The position numbers and the translations under genes were made by a program. From contig JBFWVD010000006.1 of the NCBI GenBank assembly GCA_050246915.1, forward strand, positions 29,529 to 93,528: a stretch of DNA of 64,000 nt, in the 5' to 3' direction. The stretch is from JBFWVD01 sp050246915. Lineage in GTDB: Bacteria > Actinomycetota > Acidimicrobiia > Acidimicrobiales > Ilumatobacteraceae. The stretch's first letter is position 1. Every line of letters begins with the position of its first letter. The notes under the pieces were generated by a model, which did not search any database, had not been told where the DNA came from, and worked only from the letters and a program-made list of their open reading frames with translations. Below, one piece after another: positions 51,711 to 60,976 of this stretch.

Positions 51711-53219
51711 CTAGCTGACTTCGGCGAGAACCTCGTCGGGCAGGGCATCACCGCAGCCGCACCAGTCGAGTACCGGTACCGCGTCAGCGTTGCGGCCGAC
51801 CCGGCTGAGCGTCGCATACGACGGTGGATGTTCCTCGATCGCTGTCACCAGAGCCTCGACCACGGCACTGTCCCATTGCGCACCGGCATGCTCACGCAAG
51901 ATGGCCACGGCACGTTCGATGCCCATGCCTTCACGGTATTGACGCGTGTTGGCCATCGCGTCGAAGGCGTCACACACGCTGACCACGCGCACGGCCAAGG
52001 GAAGCTCGTGCGACGGGAGACCATCTGGATAGCCACGGCCATCGACCCGCTCATGATGGCCGCGCACGATCGGCGCGATCGGTGCCAACACCCGAGAACC
52101 GAGGACGAGACGCTCCCCTGCGACAGCGTGACTGCGCATCAGCGCATACTCGTTGTCGTCGAGCTTCCCGGGTTTGTTGATGATCTCGGTCGGCACCGTG
52201 AGCTTGCCGATGTCGTGGAGCAACGCGCCCAGTCCCAGGGTGTGCAGATCTGATGCGGACATGCCGAGAGAGGTGCCGACGCGGATGGCAAGCTCAGCGG
52301 ACCGCACCACGTGGTCGCGGGTGATCGAGTCCTTGGCATCGAGGGCCGCGACGAACTGGTGAACGAGCGGCTCGAGCCCGAGCTCGAACGCAGAGAGAGG
52401 GGTGTGCACGGTAAGGGGTCGCACGATCTCGCGAAGGCTCGGCCGCTGTCGGAAGGCGACTACGGCGCCGATCGTCAGCAGGAACACGCCAATGACGTCG
52501 AGCGCGTGCGCCAGCCAGAAGCCGATAGTCCACGGAGCCCGACCAACCCACACGAGGCTCGACACGCCAACGAAGGCGAAGCCGATCGACACGAGGAATG
52601 GCTGTCGTGAACGAGCGATCCATGCGAAGCGCAGTTGGCGAACCGACAGTGCCAGGCACACCGACAGTGACATGACGGCGGCAAGCACGGCGGTCGCAGT
52701 GCCCATCGCTGGGAACGGAAGTGCCGACGGCCGGACAAGGAGCAGGGTCGCCACTGCGATGGCGGCCGCCACGTGGGTGAACACCAAGAGGCGCCACCGG
52801 CGCATGATCGACCGCGACCATCGGGCGTTCGGCGCTGTGAGCGGTGCCGCAGCCAAGCTGGCCAGCGGGAGCGCCCAGAACACCGACGACATCGTGGCTG
52901 CGTTCGGGCCGTAGACCACTCCCGGGGTCGTGATTCCGTGGACCAAGGGAAGGACCGACACAGCAAACGCGAACGCGCCGATCAGCCCCAGCTCGGCGAG
53001 ATCTTGACGACACGCCACGACCAGCACCACCACCGCGGCAATGGCACACAGCGACGCGGCAACGACGACAAGAACGAACAGGGCGATCGGGCTGGTCCAC
53101 CACGGTGTCGTCCCCGGCAAGAGCGCTGCGGTGGTTTCAACGCTGATCAGCGCGAGCCATACGAATGCCCACGAGATGAGCCACGGACGTCGGTTGCGGT
53201 CGGTAGCCAAAACGGACAT
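51711..53219 (-). CDS. Membrane HD-GYP domain protein (cyclic-di-GMP phosphodiesterase type)
   Basis: 502 residues. About eight hydrophobic helices fill the first 270 residues; the rest is an HD-GYP domain: LLHDIGKLTVP (HD), IVRGHHERVDGRGYPDGL (HH and GYP) and VVSVCDAFDAM with the metal ligands all present. Expected to hydrolyse c-di-GMP in response to a signal sensed by the membrane part. No GGDEF protein is in the window. It ends 45 bases from a convergent gene. Confidence 0.9.
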   Translation of the reverse strand: MSVLATDRNRRPWLISWAFVWLALISVETTAALLPGTTPWWTSPIALFVLVVVAASLCAIAAVVVLVVACRQDLAELGLIGAFAFAVSVLPLVHGITTPGVVYGPNAATMSSVFWALPLASLAAAPLTAPNARWSRSIMRRWRLLVFTHVAAAIAVATLLLVRPSALPFPAMGTATAVLAAVMSLSVCLALSVRQLRFAWIARSRQPFLVSIGFAFVGVSSLVWVGRAPWTIGFWLAHALDVIGVFLLTIGAVVAFRQRPSLREIVRPLTVHTPLSAFELGLEPLVHQFVAALDAKDSITRDHVVRSAELAIRVGTSLGMSASDLHTLGLGALLHDIGKLTVPTEIINKPGKLDDNEYALMRSHAVAGERLVLGSRVLAPIAPIVRGHHERVDGRGYPDGLPSHELPLAVRVVSVCDAFDAMANTRQYREGMGIERAVAILREHAGAQWDSAVVEALVTAIEEHPPSYATLSRVGRNADAVPVLDWCGCGDALPDEVLAEVS

Positions 53220-53332
53220 GCCCGACCTATCGGACGCCCAGGTCCGACGTCAAGGCGACGAGAGCGGATCGTGGTGTCGAACGAGGGATTCACCGTCAGC
53301 TGAGGTCGCGGGCTTCTCCCGGCGCCAGCGGC

Positions 53333-55837
53333 TCAGTATCGGCCGAGCTGATCGAGCACCAGCGTGGGCGCGCCCTCGCTCATCGCCCCATCCAAGTCGA
53401 CGAAGGCTGTGAACCTCCACTCGCCGTCCCCGCTCGGGTCGGCCAGGCGTTGGGTGATGACCCATCGGCCGGGCTCTTCGACGAGTTGGAACTGCTGCGC
53501 CGAGCGAGCGTCGGCGTCGATGATGATGCGGTCGTACTCGGCCCAGTACGGCGTCATGGCCTCGAACAGTTGCGGTGCGGTCCATCCACTGCGTTCGGCG
53601 AGCACCTCATACGAACGCGACGCCAACAGCTCGACCCATCCGAAAGCAGCGGTGCGCACGGCGGTACGCCACGCGGCGGGTGGACCGACGCGGGTCGCGG
53701 CCGGGGCTTCGAGGGTGAGGTGGTCATGCACCGGCTGACCGGCCAGCACCGCCCACTCGTCCAACAACGTCGCGTCGGTGGCACGCACCAGCGCACCCAG
53801 CCACTCGACCACGTCCTCGAGCGTGGCGGTGTAGACATCATCGGGCAGCGAGCGATCGAGCGTCCGCCATGCATCGGTCAGGTATCGCAAGACCAAACCC
53901 TCGCTGCGTTCGAGACGGTATCGACGCACGAACGTCGCGAACGTGTCACCGCCTTCCAACATCTCGCGCAGGATCGACTTCGGCGACGGCTCTGACTCGA
54001 CCCAGGGGTGGTGCGATCGGTACTCCGCGAAACATCCATCCAGCAGTTCAGCGAGTGGCTTGGGCCAGGTGACTGCGTCCAGCAGTTCCATTCGCTGCTC
54101 GTACTCGACACCCTCGGACTTCAGCCGTGCCACTTCGACACCCTTTGCGGCAAACAACTGCGCGTTCAGGATCTGGCGAGGATCGTCCAGCACCGACTCG
54201 ACGACACTGATCGCGTCGACGGCGTACGAGGGGTCATCGCGATCGAAAGTGGCCAGCACTTCGATGGCGAACGGCATCAGCGGCGCCGACAAGCGCAATG
54301 CACTGCGCTGGTCGTCACCGTCGACCAGCGAGCCGACGCGCACACCAAGGCACGCGCCGCTGGGGTCGCGTAACCGCTCGGCGACACCGGCCGCCTCGAG
54401 GCTTCGATAGACGGCGATGGCTCGACGCTTGTGCTGACGTCGTCGCAACTCGGTGTCATGGTTGATGCGCAAGAGGTTCTTCAGGGCGGCCGGTCCGTCG
54501 GGCCGGCCGAGCATCGATGCGACGAGATCTGCAGTGACCCGGAACCGTGATGTCAGTGGTTCGGGCTGCGCCGCTATCAATCGCTGCAGGGTCGCTTCGT
54601 CGTAGTGGACAAACCCGTCGGGCGCCTTCGCCTTGGTGGCCTTGCGACGCGCCTTCGGGTCGTCGCCGGCACGCGACATTGCCTTGGCGTTCTCGATGAC
54701 GTGATCGGGCGCCTGCACCCATACGTGGCCATCGGGGTCGAACCCAGGTCGACCGGCGCGGCCTGCGAGTTGGTGGAACTCCCGGACGGTGAAGCGACGC
54801 ACCCTCGTTCCGTCGAACTTGGTCAGCGCCGTCATGAGCACGGTGCGGATGGGAACGTTGACGCCCACGCCCAACGTGTCGGTGCCACAGATGACCGGCA
54901 GCAGGCCGTCGGCTGCCAGCCGCTCGACCAGACGCCGATACCTGGGCAGCATGCCCGCGTGGTGCACGCCGACGCCGTTGCGGATCAACCGCCCCAACGT
55001 CTCGCCGAATCCCCGGCCCATCTTCACGCCCGACATCGCCGCGGCGATCGCCTCGCGCTGTGCTCGGGTGGTGACGTTCAGGCTGACCAATGACGACGCC
55101 CGTTCGATGGCGGCGGCCTGGTTGGCGTGCACGACGTACACCGGGCTCAACGATTCGCGCACTGCTTCGAGGACGCTGTCGGCGACTGTCGACATCCGCC
55201 ACTGGTGGTAGAGCGGAGTGGGCCGGTGCACCGACGTCACCTCGGTCACCGACCTGCCCGATCGCAGTTCGAGGTCGGTGGAGATGGCGGTCATGTCGCC
55301 CAACGTCGCCGATGCGAGCAAGAACTGGCAGCCGGTCAGTTCCAGCAACGGCACCTGCCACGCCCAACCGCGCTCGGGGTCGCCGTAGTAGTGGAACTCG
55401 TCCAGGCACGCGAAGCCGAACTGGCTGTCGGGACCTGTCGACAATGCGTGGTTGGCGAACACCTCGGCCGTGCACACCAACACCGGCGCATCGGGGTTGA
55501 TCGACGCGTCGCCGGTGGCCAAGCCGACCTGGTGGGCGCCGAGTAGGTCGACCAGGTCGAAGAACTTCTCGGCGACCAGCGCCTTGATCGGTGCTGTCCA
55601 CACCGAGCGCCGCCCCTCGTTCAGCGCCAGCAGGATGCCCGCGACCGCGACCAGGCTCTTGCCCGACCCCGTGGGCGTCGCGAGCACCACGTGCTCGCCG
55701 GAGGCGAGTCCCAGAGCGGCCTCCTCCTGGTGCGGATACAGCGGCCGCGCACCGTCCGCAGCCCACGCTGCGAACGCGTCGAGCACCAGTGAGGGATCGG
55801 AGCCGACAGGCGGCAGGAGATGGACGAGCGAAGCCAC
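53333..55837 (-). CDS. Ski2-like DEAD/DEAH-box RNA helicase (DUF3516 C-terminus)
   Basis: 834 residues. Helicase motifs: Q-like YPHQEEAAL, Walker A TPTGSGKS, motif Ia APIKALVAEK, motif II LDEFHYY (a DEFH box), motif III SATLGD, motif V/VI GTDTLGVGVNVP and HQLAGRAGRPGFD. The ~400-residue C-terminal part (AVDAISVVESVLDDPRQIL, DVYTATLEDVVEWLGALVRATDATLLDEW) matches the DUF3516 region of actinobacterial helicases. Predicted ATP-dependent RNA unwinding in RNA turnover or ribosome work. Upstream gap of 288 bases to a divergent ECF sigma gene. Confidence 0.92.
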   Translation of the reverse strand: MASLVHLLPPVGSDPSLVLDAFAAWAADGARPLYPHQEEAALGLASGEHVVLATPTGSGKSLVAVAGILLALNEGRRSVWTAPIKALVAEKFFDLVDLLGAHQVGLATGDASINPDAPVLVCTAEVFANHALSTGPDSQFGFACLDEFHYYGDPERGWAWQVPLLELTGCQFLLASATLGDMTAISTDLELRSGRSVTEVTSVHRPTPLYHQWRMSTVADSVLEAVRESLSPVYVVHANQAAAIERASSLVSLNVTTRAQREAIAAAMSGVKMGRGFGETLGRLIRNGVGVHHAGMLPRYRRLVERLAADGLLPVICGTDTLGVGVNVPIRTVLMTALTKFDGTRVRRFTVREFHQLAGRAGRPGFDPDGHVWVQAPDHVIENAKAMSRAGDDPKARRKATKAKAPDGFVHYDEATLQRLIAAQPEPLTSRFRVTADLVASMLGRPDGPAALKNLLRINHDTELRRRQHKRRAIAVYRSLEAAGVAERLRDPSGACLGVRVGSLVDGDDQRSALRLSAPLMPFAIEVLATFDRDDPSYAVDAISVVESVLDDPRQILNAQLFAAKGVEVARLKSEGVEYEQRMELLDAVTWPKPLAELLDGCFAEYRSHHPWVESEPSPKSILREMLEGGDTFATFVRRYRLERSEGLVLRYLTDAWRTLDRSLPDDVYTATLEDVVEWLGALVRATDATLLDEWAVLAGQPVHDHLTLEAPAATRVGPPAAWRTAVRTAAFGWVELLASRSYEVLAERSGWTAPQLFEAMTPYWAEYDRIIIDADARSAQQFQLVEEPGRWVITQRLADPSGDGEWRFTAFVDLDGAMSEGAPTLVLDQLGRY

Positions 55838-56088
55838 GATTCAACCAGTGTGCCTGCCCCCGCGGTATCCACCGCGCCACCGGGTGCGGCACTCAACATG
55901 TCCATCCGCGATCACACCGACGGTCGTCTGCAGGTGAAAGCAGCACCAAACGCGTGGACTGACGAGAGTGTCGAAGCGGGACTTCAACCCTGAGTACACG
56001 CGCCAACTGCTGGGAGGCATGCCTGTTAGTGGCATGAGCGCGAAGCTGCACGGTGACGGAGTCAGGCGGCCCGGCCATTGAACAGAAT

Positions 56089-56117
56089 GGGAACCTTTCG
56101 TGAGGGCAGCTGCATCT
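56089..56117 (+). promoter_or_regulatory. ECF-type promoter, probably autoregulated
   Basis: GGGAACC (56089-56095) followed after 17 bases by CATCT (56113-56117) fits the ECF pattern GGAAC-N15-17-CGTC/T. It sits a few bases before the start codon of an ECF sigma gene, as autoregulated ECF promoters do. Confidence 0.5.
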
Positions 56118-56125
56118 AGGGGGTG

Positions 56126-56680
56126 ATGGTGACGGCATCGGCACTCGAGCGGCAGGAAGCGACGGGCGAACTCATGGATGCTCCGGGTGCGGGCCCGCAG
56201 ACCATCGCCGTTCTCTTCGCCGCACATCACGAACGGCTCGTTCGTCTCGCTGGGCTCCTGTGCGGCGATCGGGCCGTGGCCGAAGATGCCGTCGCCGAGG
56301 TGTTCGCACGGCTGCTGCGACGACCCGCATCGGTGGCCGGTGTGGACGACCTGACCGCCTACCTTCGCAAGGCGGTCATCAACGAGTTGGGCGGGATGAG
56401 CCGAAGATCCCGTGCCCGGCTACGTCGCGAAGCCCGATCACGCGCCGACGTAGGTCCGCACGGCACGGGCGAGCTCAGCGGCGATCGGGACCGTGTGCGA
56501 ACCGCGCTGAATCGGCTGCCGGAGTACCAACGTCGCGTCATCGTGCTCCGCTACTACGAAGACCTCACGCTCGTAGGTATCGCCGATGTACTGGGCATCC
56601 CGCTTGGCTCGGTGAAGTCCGCCCTGTCCCGCGGCCTGTCCGCGCTTGAGCCGCTGCTGCGAGAGGCCCGCGATGAGTGA
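56126..56680 (+). CDS. ECF RNA polymerase sigma factor
   Basis: 184 residues; ATG 56126 follows AGGGGG, GTG 56123 is an alternative. Region 2: LVRLAGLLCGDRAVAEDAVAEVFARLLRR and LTAYLRKAVINELGGMSRR; region 4: RTALNRLPEYQRRVIVLRYYEDLTLVGIADVLGIPLGSVKSALSRGLSAL. Closest in style to the SigE/SigM-like 'SigE family' of actinobacteria. The gene downstream starts inside its last codons and encodes a membrane protein with an anti-sigma-like N-terminus, so it is the probable controlling partner. Confidence 0.9.
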   Translation: MVTASALERQEATGELMDAPGAGPQTIAVLFAAHHERLVRLAGLLCGDRAVAEDAVAEVFARLLRRPASVAGVDDLTAYLRKAVINELGGMSRRSRARLRREARSRADVGPHGTGELSGDRDRVRTALNRLPEYQRRVIVLRYYEDLTLVGIADVLGIPLGSVKSALSRGLSALEPLLREARDE

Positions 56681-57266
56681 ACTCGAACGACGACTGCACG
56701 ACGATCTCACCCACGCTGCTGACGGGTTCACACCGGCACCCGACCTGTGGGAGCGCGTCGAGGTCCGCGCTGCTCGTACTCGACATCGCATCCCGATGTG
56801 GGCGATGCCCGTGCTGGCGTTGCTGCCTGTGTGGCTGTTCATCTACGCCGAGTCCATGAGCCCATCCAAGCAACAGCTCGACGGGCCGTTGGCGATCGGG
56901 GAGCAGGTATGGGCGACATGCGCTGGATGCCATGGCCCAACCGGCGGCGGGGGTACGGGGTATCCGCTCGCCGCCGGTGAGGTCCGTAAGACCTTCCCCC
57001 ATTTCGAGGACCAACTCGACTTCGTCACGAACGGGAGCCCGGCACTCGGCCAGCTATACGGCGCACCAGATCGCGGTCGCATCAGCGGGACCCGCGGAGG
57101 CCAGATGATCGCGTGGAGCGGCACATTCACCCCCGAGCAACTCGCCGGCGTCGTCTGTTACGAGCGGTTCACCCTCCAGGGGCTCGATGCCTCCAACACT
57201 GGTGGGTTCGACGACGAGTTCCAGAAGTGGTGTGTCCCGAACGCGCCCGGGCTCGCCACGAAGTGA
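56673..57266 (+). CDS. Membrane protein: anti-sigma-like N-terminus fused to a c-type cytochrome domain
   Basis: 197 residues, starting eight bases before the sigma stop codon. Residues 1-40 (ELERRLHDDLTHAADGFTP, PDLWERVEVRAART) resemble the cytoplasmic N-termini of actinobacterial membrane anti-sigma factors but lack the zinc HxxxCxxC. One membrane helix at 41-58. Outside: heme-attachment CAGCH (83-87) and M145 in GGQMIAWSG as probable axial ligand, ending with GVVCYERF as in class I cytochromes; C162 and C187 could pair. The arrangement implies a heme sensor that holds the sigma factor. The anti-sigma role is inferred. Confidence 0.75.
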   Translation: MSELERRLHDDLTHAADGFTPAPDLWERVEVRAARTRHRIPMWAMPVLALLPVWLFIYAESMSPSKQQLDGPLAIGEQVWATCAGCHGPTGGGGTGYPLAAGEVRKTFPHFEDQLDFVTNGSPALGQLYGAPDRGRISGTRGGQMIAWSGTFTPEQLAGVVCYERFTLQGLDASNTGGFDDEFQKWCVPNAPGLATK

Positions 57267-57368
57267 CCCCAGGATGAGGTCGGGTGCATCGGAGCGAGCG
57301 CGCCCGGGACACCTTGCGTTTCAAGAATTGTTGGCGGCCGATCGGGCTCGGCGGGGTTACAACGTGTG

Positions 57369-57827
57369 ATGGGCGAAGCCGACGACGCCGAGGTGTACCG
57401 CAAGCATGCCGATGAGTTGATGCGGTTCGCGTCGGCGCTCGTCGGCCCCTCGGGCGCCGAGGATCTGTTGGCCACATCGGTGCTGCGTGCACTGTCCGCT
57501 GCCAGTTGGGGCTCGGCGGAGAACAAGCGGGCATACCTCTATCGGGTGGTGTTCAACGAGGCGATGCGTTCACGTCGCGACGCCCGGCGCCGCATGGCAC
57601 GTGAGGTGAGGGCCGCAACAAGCGAATCGTTCGAGAGTGTCGTCGCCGATCGGGACCTCATTGCAGCACTGTTGAAGCTGTCCGTACGCCAGCGCGCCGT
57701 CGTGTTCCTCACCTACTGGGGCGACCTCCCACCGAGTGAGGTCGCCATCACCTTGTCCACGTCGCAACGAACGGTCGAACGCGAGCTGGCCGCCGCGAAA
57801 CGCCGCCTGGAGGAAGTGCTCACATGA
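57369..57827 (+). CDS. ECF RNA polymerase sigma factor (second)
   Basis: 152 residues from ATG 57369; GTG 57366 is adjacent. Region 2: YRKHADELMRFASALVGPSGAEDLLATSVLRALS and KRAYLYRVVFNEAMRSRRDARRR; region 4: LIAALLKLSVRQRAVVFLTYWGDLPPSEVAITLSTSQRTVERELAAAKRRLEE. Same family as the first sigma, with a shorter linker. It begins 102 bases after the cytochrome gene and overlaps the next membrane-protein gene by four bases. Confidence 0.88.
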   Translation: MGEADDAEVYRKHADELMRFASALVGPSGAEDLLATSVLRALSAASWGSAENKRAYLYRVVFNEAMRSRRDARRRMAREVRAATSESFESVVADRDLIAALLKLSVRQRAVVFLTYWGDLPPSEVAITLSTSQRTVERELAAAKRRLEEVLT

Positions 57828-59374
57828 CCATCGATCTCGATGACCGGATCCACACGCTGATGAACCGGCTGAGCGACACGACGCCAATGGCGCCCACGTT
57901 CGAATCGATCATCGAGCGCGACCGTGCGTACGTCCGCGTAGCGATGCCGACCCGTCGGCGCCTGTCGATCATCGTTCCGATCGCTGTCGTGATGAGCGTC
58001 ATCGTTCCGGTGCTCGTGGTCGTCGCCGTTCGCCGCGGCGATGGGTCGGCGTCAAGTAGGGCTGGTCTCGAGCAGGTGGCCGCCGATACCGACGGTTGGA
58101 CGGCGGTCGGCGCCTTTGGGCCCGGAACGCTCGTCGATGAGCCCGTCCCGGGCGTGTCGGTCAGCTTGTACGCGAGTGACCAGTCACCGTACGGCCCGAT
58201 CGTGGCGGTCACCGGAACACGTCGAGCTGCTGGTACTGGTAGCGGCGACCCGACCAAGGGAACGGATCTCACGCTGAGCAATGGTCGTCGAGCCTTCCTG
58301 ACAAACGGACCGGGCGAGCGGTCTTGGCTGGACGTCGAGATGTCACCGGGCGTATGGGTAGGGCTCCACAGCCGCCACGTCAGCGACAGCGCTCTTCAAG
58401 AACTCGCAACTGCAATCGAACTTGACGACCTCGGTGAGGCGAGGCTCTCCGACGCCGCGGCCACGAAAGCTGGTCTTCGACTTGCAGGAACCAGGTTCGA
58501 CCTCATCGCGCCATTCGACGTCGGCGCCGAAGCAGATCCTGGTTCCATGCCTGATGGCATGACGCTCACGGTCTACCGATCACCACAGGTGGGCGATCCG
58601 ATCACCATCGCGATCTATCCAATCAACCCATTCGATCAAGCCTCGCTCGGACTGCGCATCGGACCCAGCGCCGGGGTCGACGGCCTCGCGTCGGGGCAAA
58701 CCGGGAACGATGATCAGAGCGCGTTGTATCGAGAACGCGAAGGCCTCGCGTACTTCGTCGCCGGTCCTTCTGCACACGTCGAGGCCATGCGGCAGTTGCT
58801 CAACTCCCTAGCACCAGTCTCGCGAGGACGATGGCAACAACTTGCCGAACAGGCCAAGGTCGACCGCGAAAAGCTGACACCCACCGCCGCCACGCTGGTG
58901 AGCCCCGAGACGACACGACCGCCATCACCGGTCGCCACGCAACGCATAGAGCTCGCCACGACGGTCGAGACGACTGCCGAAGGCGACTACCGAATGACGG
59001 TCGCCACCCCAGACGGACCAAGCCAGACGCTGATCATCCGGTTCCGAGGACGGTCAATGCACGTTGACACGCTTGATCTTCCGGGAGAGCAACAGACCGA
59101 GCAGCTCGACGTCGGCTCGCTCGATGGCAGCGCTATGTCATTGAGCGGCGAGGACGGTTGGACGTTCATCGTCGCTGCGGCGTCACTCCAACATCCTGCC
59201 CCGCTCGTCGGGGTCGTGGTGAACGGCACGCGATACGTCGCCGAGCTACAACAGCTCGATCCGACCTATCCCGTCAAGATCGGGGTGATCTTGGTGAACA
59301 CCGGAGTGGACGGCACAGGACCAATCTCCGAAGGCGAGTTCACCGACAGAGCCGACAACCCCGTGTACCGATAG
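57824..59374 (+). CDS. Large membrane protein coupled to the ECF sigma factor (putative anti-sigma)
   Basis: 516 residues, ATGA overlap with the sigma gene. Residues 1-45 are a short cytoplasmic anti-sigma-like region (LDDRIHTLMNRLSDTTPMAPTF), then one membrane helix (about 46-68) and a long extracellular beta-rich region without recognised domain (contains TDLTLSNGRRAFLTNGPG, VTLYRSPQVGDPI-type strands and a Thr-rich linker near 365). Genomic pairing suggests that it controls the sigma factor by sensing something outside. No zinc motif. Function inferred from context. Confidence 0.7.
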   Translation: MTIDLDDRIHTLMNRLSDTTPMAPTFESIIERDRAYVRVAMPTRRRLSIIVPIAVVMSVIVPVLVVVAVRRGDGSASSRAGLEQVAADTDGWTAVGAFGPGTLVDEPVPGVSVSLYASDQSPYGPIVAVTGTRRAAGTGSGDPTKGTDLTLSNGRRAFLTNGPGERSWLDVEMSPGVWVGLHSRHVSDSALQELATAIELDDLGEARLSDAAATKAGLRLAGTRFDLIAPFDVGAEADPGSMPDGMTLTVYRSPQVGDPITIAIYPINPFDQASLGLRIGPSAGVDGLASGQTGNDDQSALYREREGLAYFVAGPSAHVEAMRQLLNSLAPVSRGRWQQLAEQAKVDREKLTPTAATLVSPETTRPPSPVATQRIELATTVETTAEGDYRMTVATPDGPSQTLIIRFRGRSMHVDTLDLPGEQQTEQLDVGSLDGSAMSLSGEDGWTFIVAAASLQHPAPLVGVVVNGTRYVAELQQLDPTYPVKIGVILVNTGVDGTGPISEGEFTDRADNPVYR

Positions 59375-59465
59375 GCACACGTCACCGAACCCGGCACTCG
59401 AGTTGCGAAACCAAGGGCCACCTCGGGTCACGATCCGCAGTTCGCTCCAGGTTTGGCGGTGATGA

Positions 59466-60542
59466 TCAGTCCTTGAAATCGCCGGGGGCGTAGCGGACTG
59501 CGCCTCCCGCGTTCGACACAGCCCAGATCGATCCATCGGGCCCTTGGGCGATGGTGAACCCGAGGGTCACGGCAGTCACGTCGAGTGTGGTTCGGTCGAT
59601 CACTGCTTTGCTCGTCCAGATGTAATGGTCGGTCAGGACGATTCCTTCAGGCCGCGACTCGAGGGTGACTGTGTCGGTGATCGTGGCGGTGGTCGGGTCG
59701 ACGATCACGATCGCTCCGGTGCGTCCACCACCTCCGCTGGTGTCGAGGCCGACAATGACGTTGCGTTCGTCGGCGACAAGCCGGACGCCCATCGTCTTTT
59801 CGTCAATGGGAAGGTCGAGGCGCTGGACCAGTTTCGACGTGGAGGGATCGAACGAGATGAGGGTCACGACTCCTTGCTGTTGGTTCAGTGCCCACACCAG
59901 GTTGTTCGAGATTGCGAGATCCATCCAGCGTTCGTTGGGCAGATCAAGCTTCGTGATGGTCCCATCGGCGGCGACATGGTCGATGACACCGCGCAGATTC
60001 GCGGTCCACACATCGTTGCCTTGTGCGATGACCGCGGTGCTGAATGTCCCGTCATCGATGACGGTCGTGTGGTTGTCGGTCGGGTCGATGCGAACCAGTG
60101 GTCTCGCCGTGACGTAGATCGCGTCGCTTGACGCAGCCAGCCGGTCCATTGACGACGACCCCTTGTCATCGACACCGATGATTGCTTGCACGTCACCGGT
60201 TACTGCGTCGATCCGGGTCACCTGACTCGATGATTTGGCCAGTATCCAGATGGAACCGAACGCGGAGACGACGTGATACGGGAACCTACCCACCCCGGCA
60301 ATCGTCTGCACCGGGGACGGACGTCCTGTCGAGGCGGCGACGATGTCGGAGATCGTCACCACCGATGTCGTCGTCGTAGCACTCGGTGGTAGCGCAGATG
60401 CGCTGGTCGACGTGTCGGCGGTGCTCGTCACGCTCACGGTTTCGGGCGTGGTCGGTGGATCGGCATCCTCACTTGCGGTGCATGCCGCAAGTGTCGCAAT
60501 CGCCAGAAGAAGCGCCATCGTTGATCGACCGGTTGCGCCCAT
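59466..60542 (-). CDS. Lipoprotein beta-propeller (YncE/virginiamycin B lyase-like repeats)
   Basis: 358 residues. Lipobox LAAC (C21) after a short hydrophobic segment, then a 60-residue Thr/Ser/Ala linker, then repeats of about 45 residues such as HVVSAFGSIWILAKSSSQVTRIDAVTGDVQAII, VWTANLRGVIDHVAADGTI, LVWALNQQQGVVTLISFDPSTSKLV and GSIWAVSNAGGAVRYAPGD, the pattern of a six- or seven-bladed propeller. No catalytic residues of Vgb are certain. Convergent to the second sigma module; may interact with its extracellular part. Confidence 0.75.
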   Translation of the reverse strand: MGATGRSTMALLLAIATLAACTASEDADPPTTPETVSVTSTADTSTSASALPPSATTTTSVVTISDIVAASTGRPSPVQTIAGVGRFPYHVVSAFGSIWILAKSSSQVTRIDAVTGDVQAIIGVDDKGSSSMDRLAASSDAIYVTARPLVRIDPTDNHTTVIDDGTFSTAVIAQGNDVWTANLRGVIDHVAADGTITKLDLPNERWMDLAISNNLVWALNQQQGVVTLISFDPSTSKLVQRLDLPIDEKTMGVRLVADERNVIVGLDTSGGGGRTGAIVIVDPTTATITDTVTLESRPEGIVLTDHYIWTSKAVIDRTTLDVTAVTLGFTIAQGPDGSIWAVSNAGGAVRYAPGDFKD

Positions 60543-60976
60543 GGCTCCACAGTCGCGCTCAGTCCGCCCGTCGGCAAGCAGCCAACCGTCACCAGCCTGG
60601 CGCCGTATGGCGCTCTCATCGCCTTGCCTCGCTCAGCGCAGGTCGAGTTCTCACGACTCGGCCGCTTCACCGAAGACAAGCCCGACGTATCGCGCTGCTT
60701 CGGTAGCGATCGCCCTGCATTCGGTCCCCCCGGTCGCAGGCCTGTGACCGGTCTGGGGCGAGGGGCGTCAACTCGAACTGCGCTAGCTGGGTCCCGGCGA
60801 AGCGACCGGCGCGGTGACCTCGTCCACGACGACACGCTCGCCTACCGCATCGGGTTCCATGTCGAACGTGAGGACCCGTAGCCACGGGGAGCCCGCATTG
60901 ATGCCCGAGGTTCAGGGCTTGTCACCTCGCTGCCTGTCTCAACCCTGAGATCAGGGAAAACAGATCAGGGGAAACG
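60543..60976. other. Gene-poor stretch before tRNA-Leu
   Basis: No complete gene is supported in these 434 bases. On the minus strand a stop-bounded stretch of about 42 codons (60911-60783) has coding-like third positions and ends VLTFDMEPDAVGERVVVDEV...ASPGPS, but lacks a start; it may be a remnant. A second short minus-strand tail, ...ARYVGLVFGEAAES, ends near 60654. The right edge holds a tandem repeat. Confidence 0.4.
60948..60975. repeat. Abutting 14-base direct repeat next to tRNA-Leu
   Basis: AGATCAGGGAAAAC (60948-60961) is followed without a gap by AGATCAGGGGAAAC (60962-60975), one mismatch, ending one base from the CCA end of the tRNA. A small hairpin CCCTGA-GA-TCAGGG overlaps the left copy. 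Confidence 0.6.

Noticed and set aside
60434..60881. Several 80-130-codon frames on both strands before tRNA-Leu
   Set aside because: Arg/Pro-rich, no start signals, mutually overlapping; only the short minus-strand tail looks coding-like.
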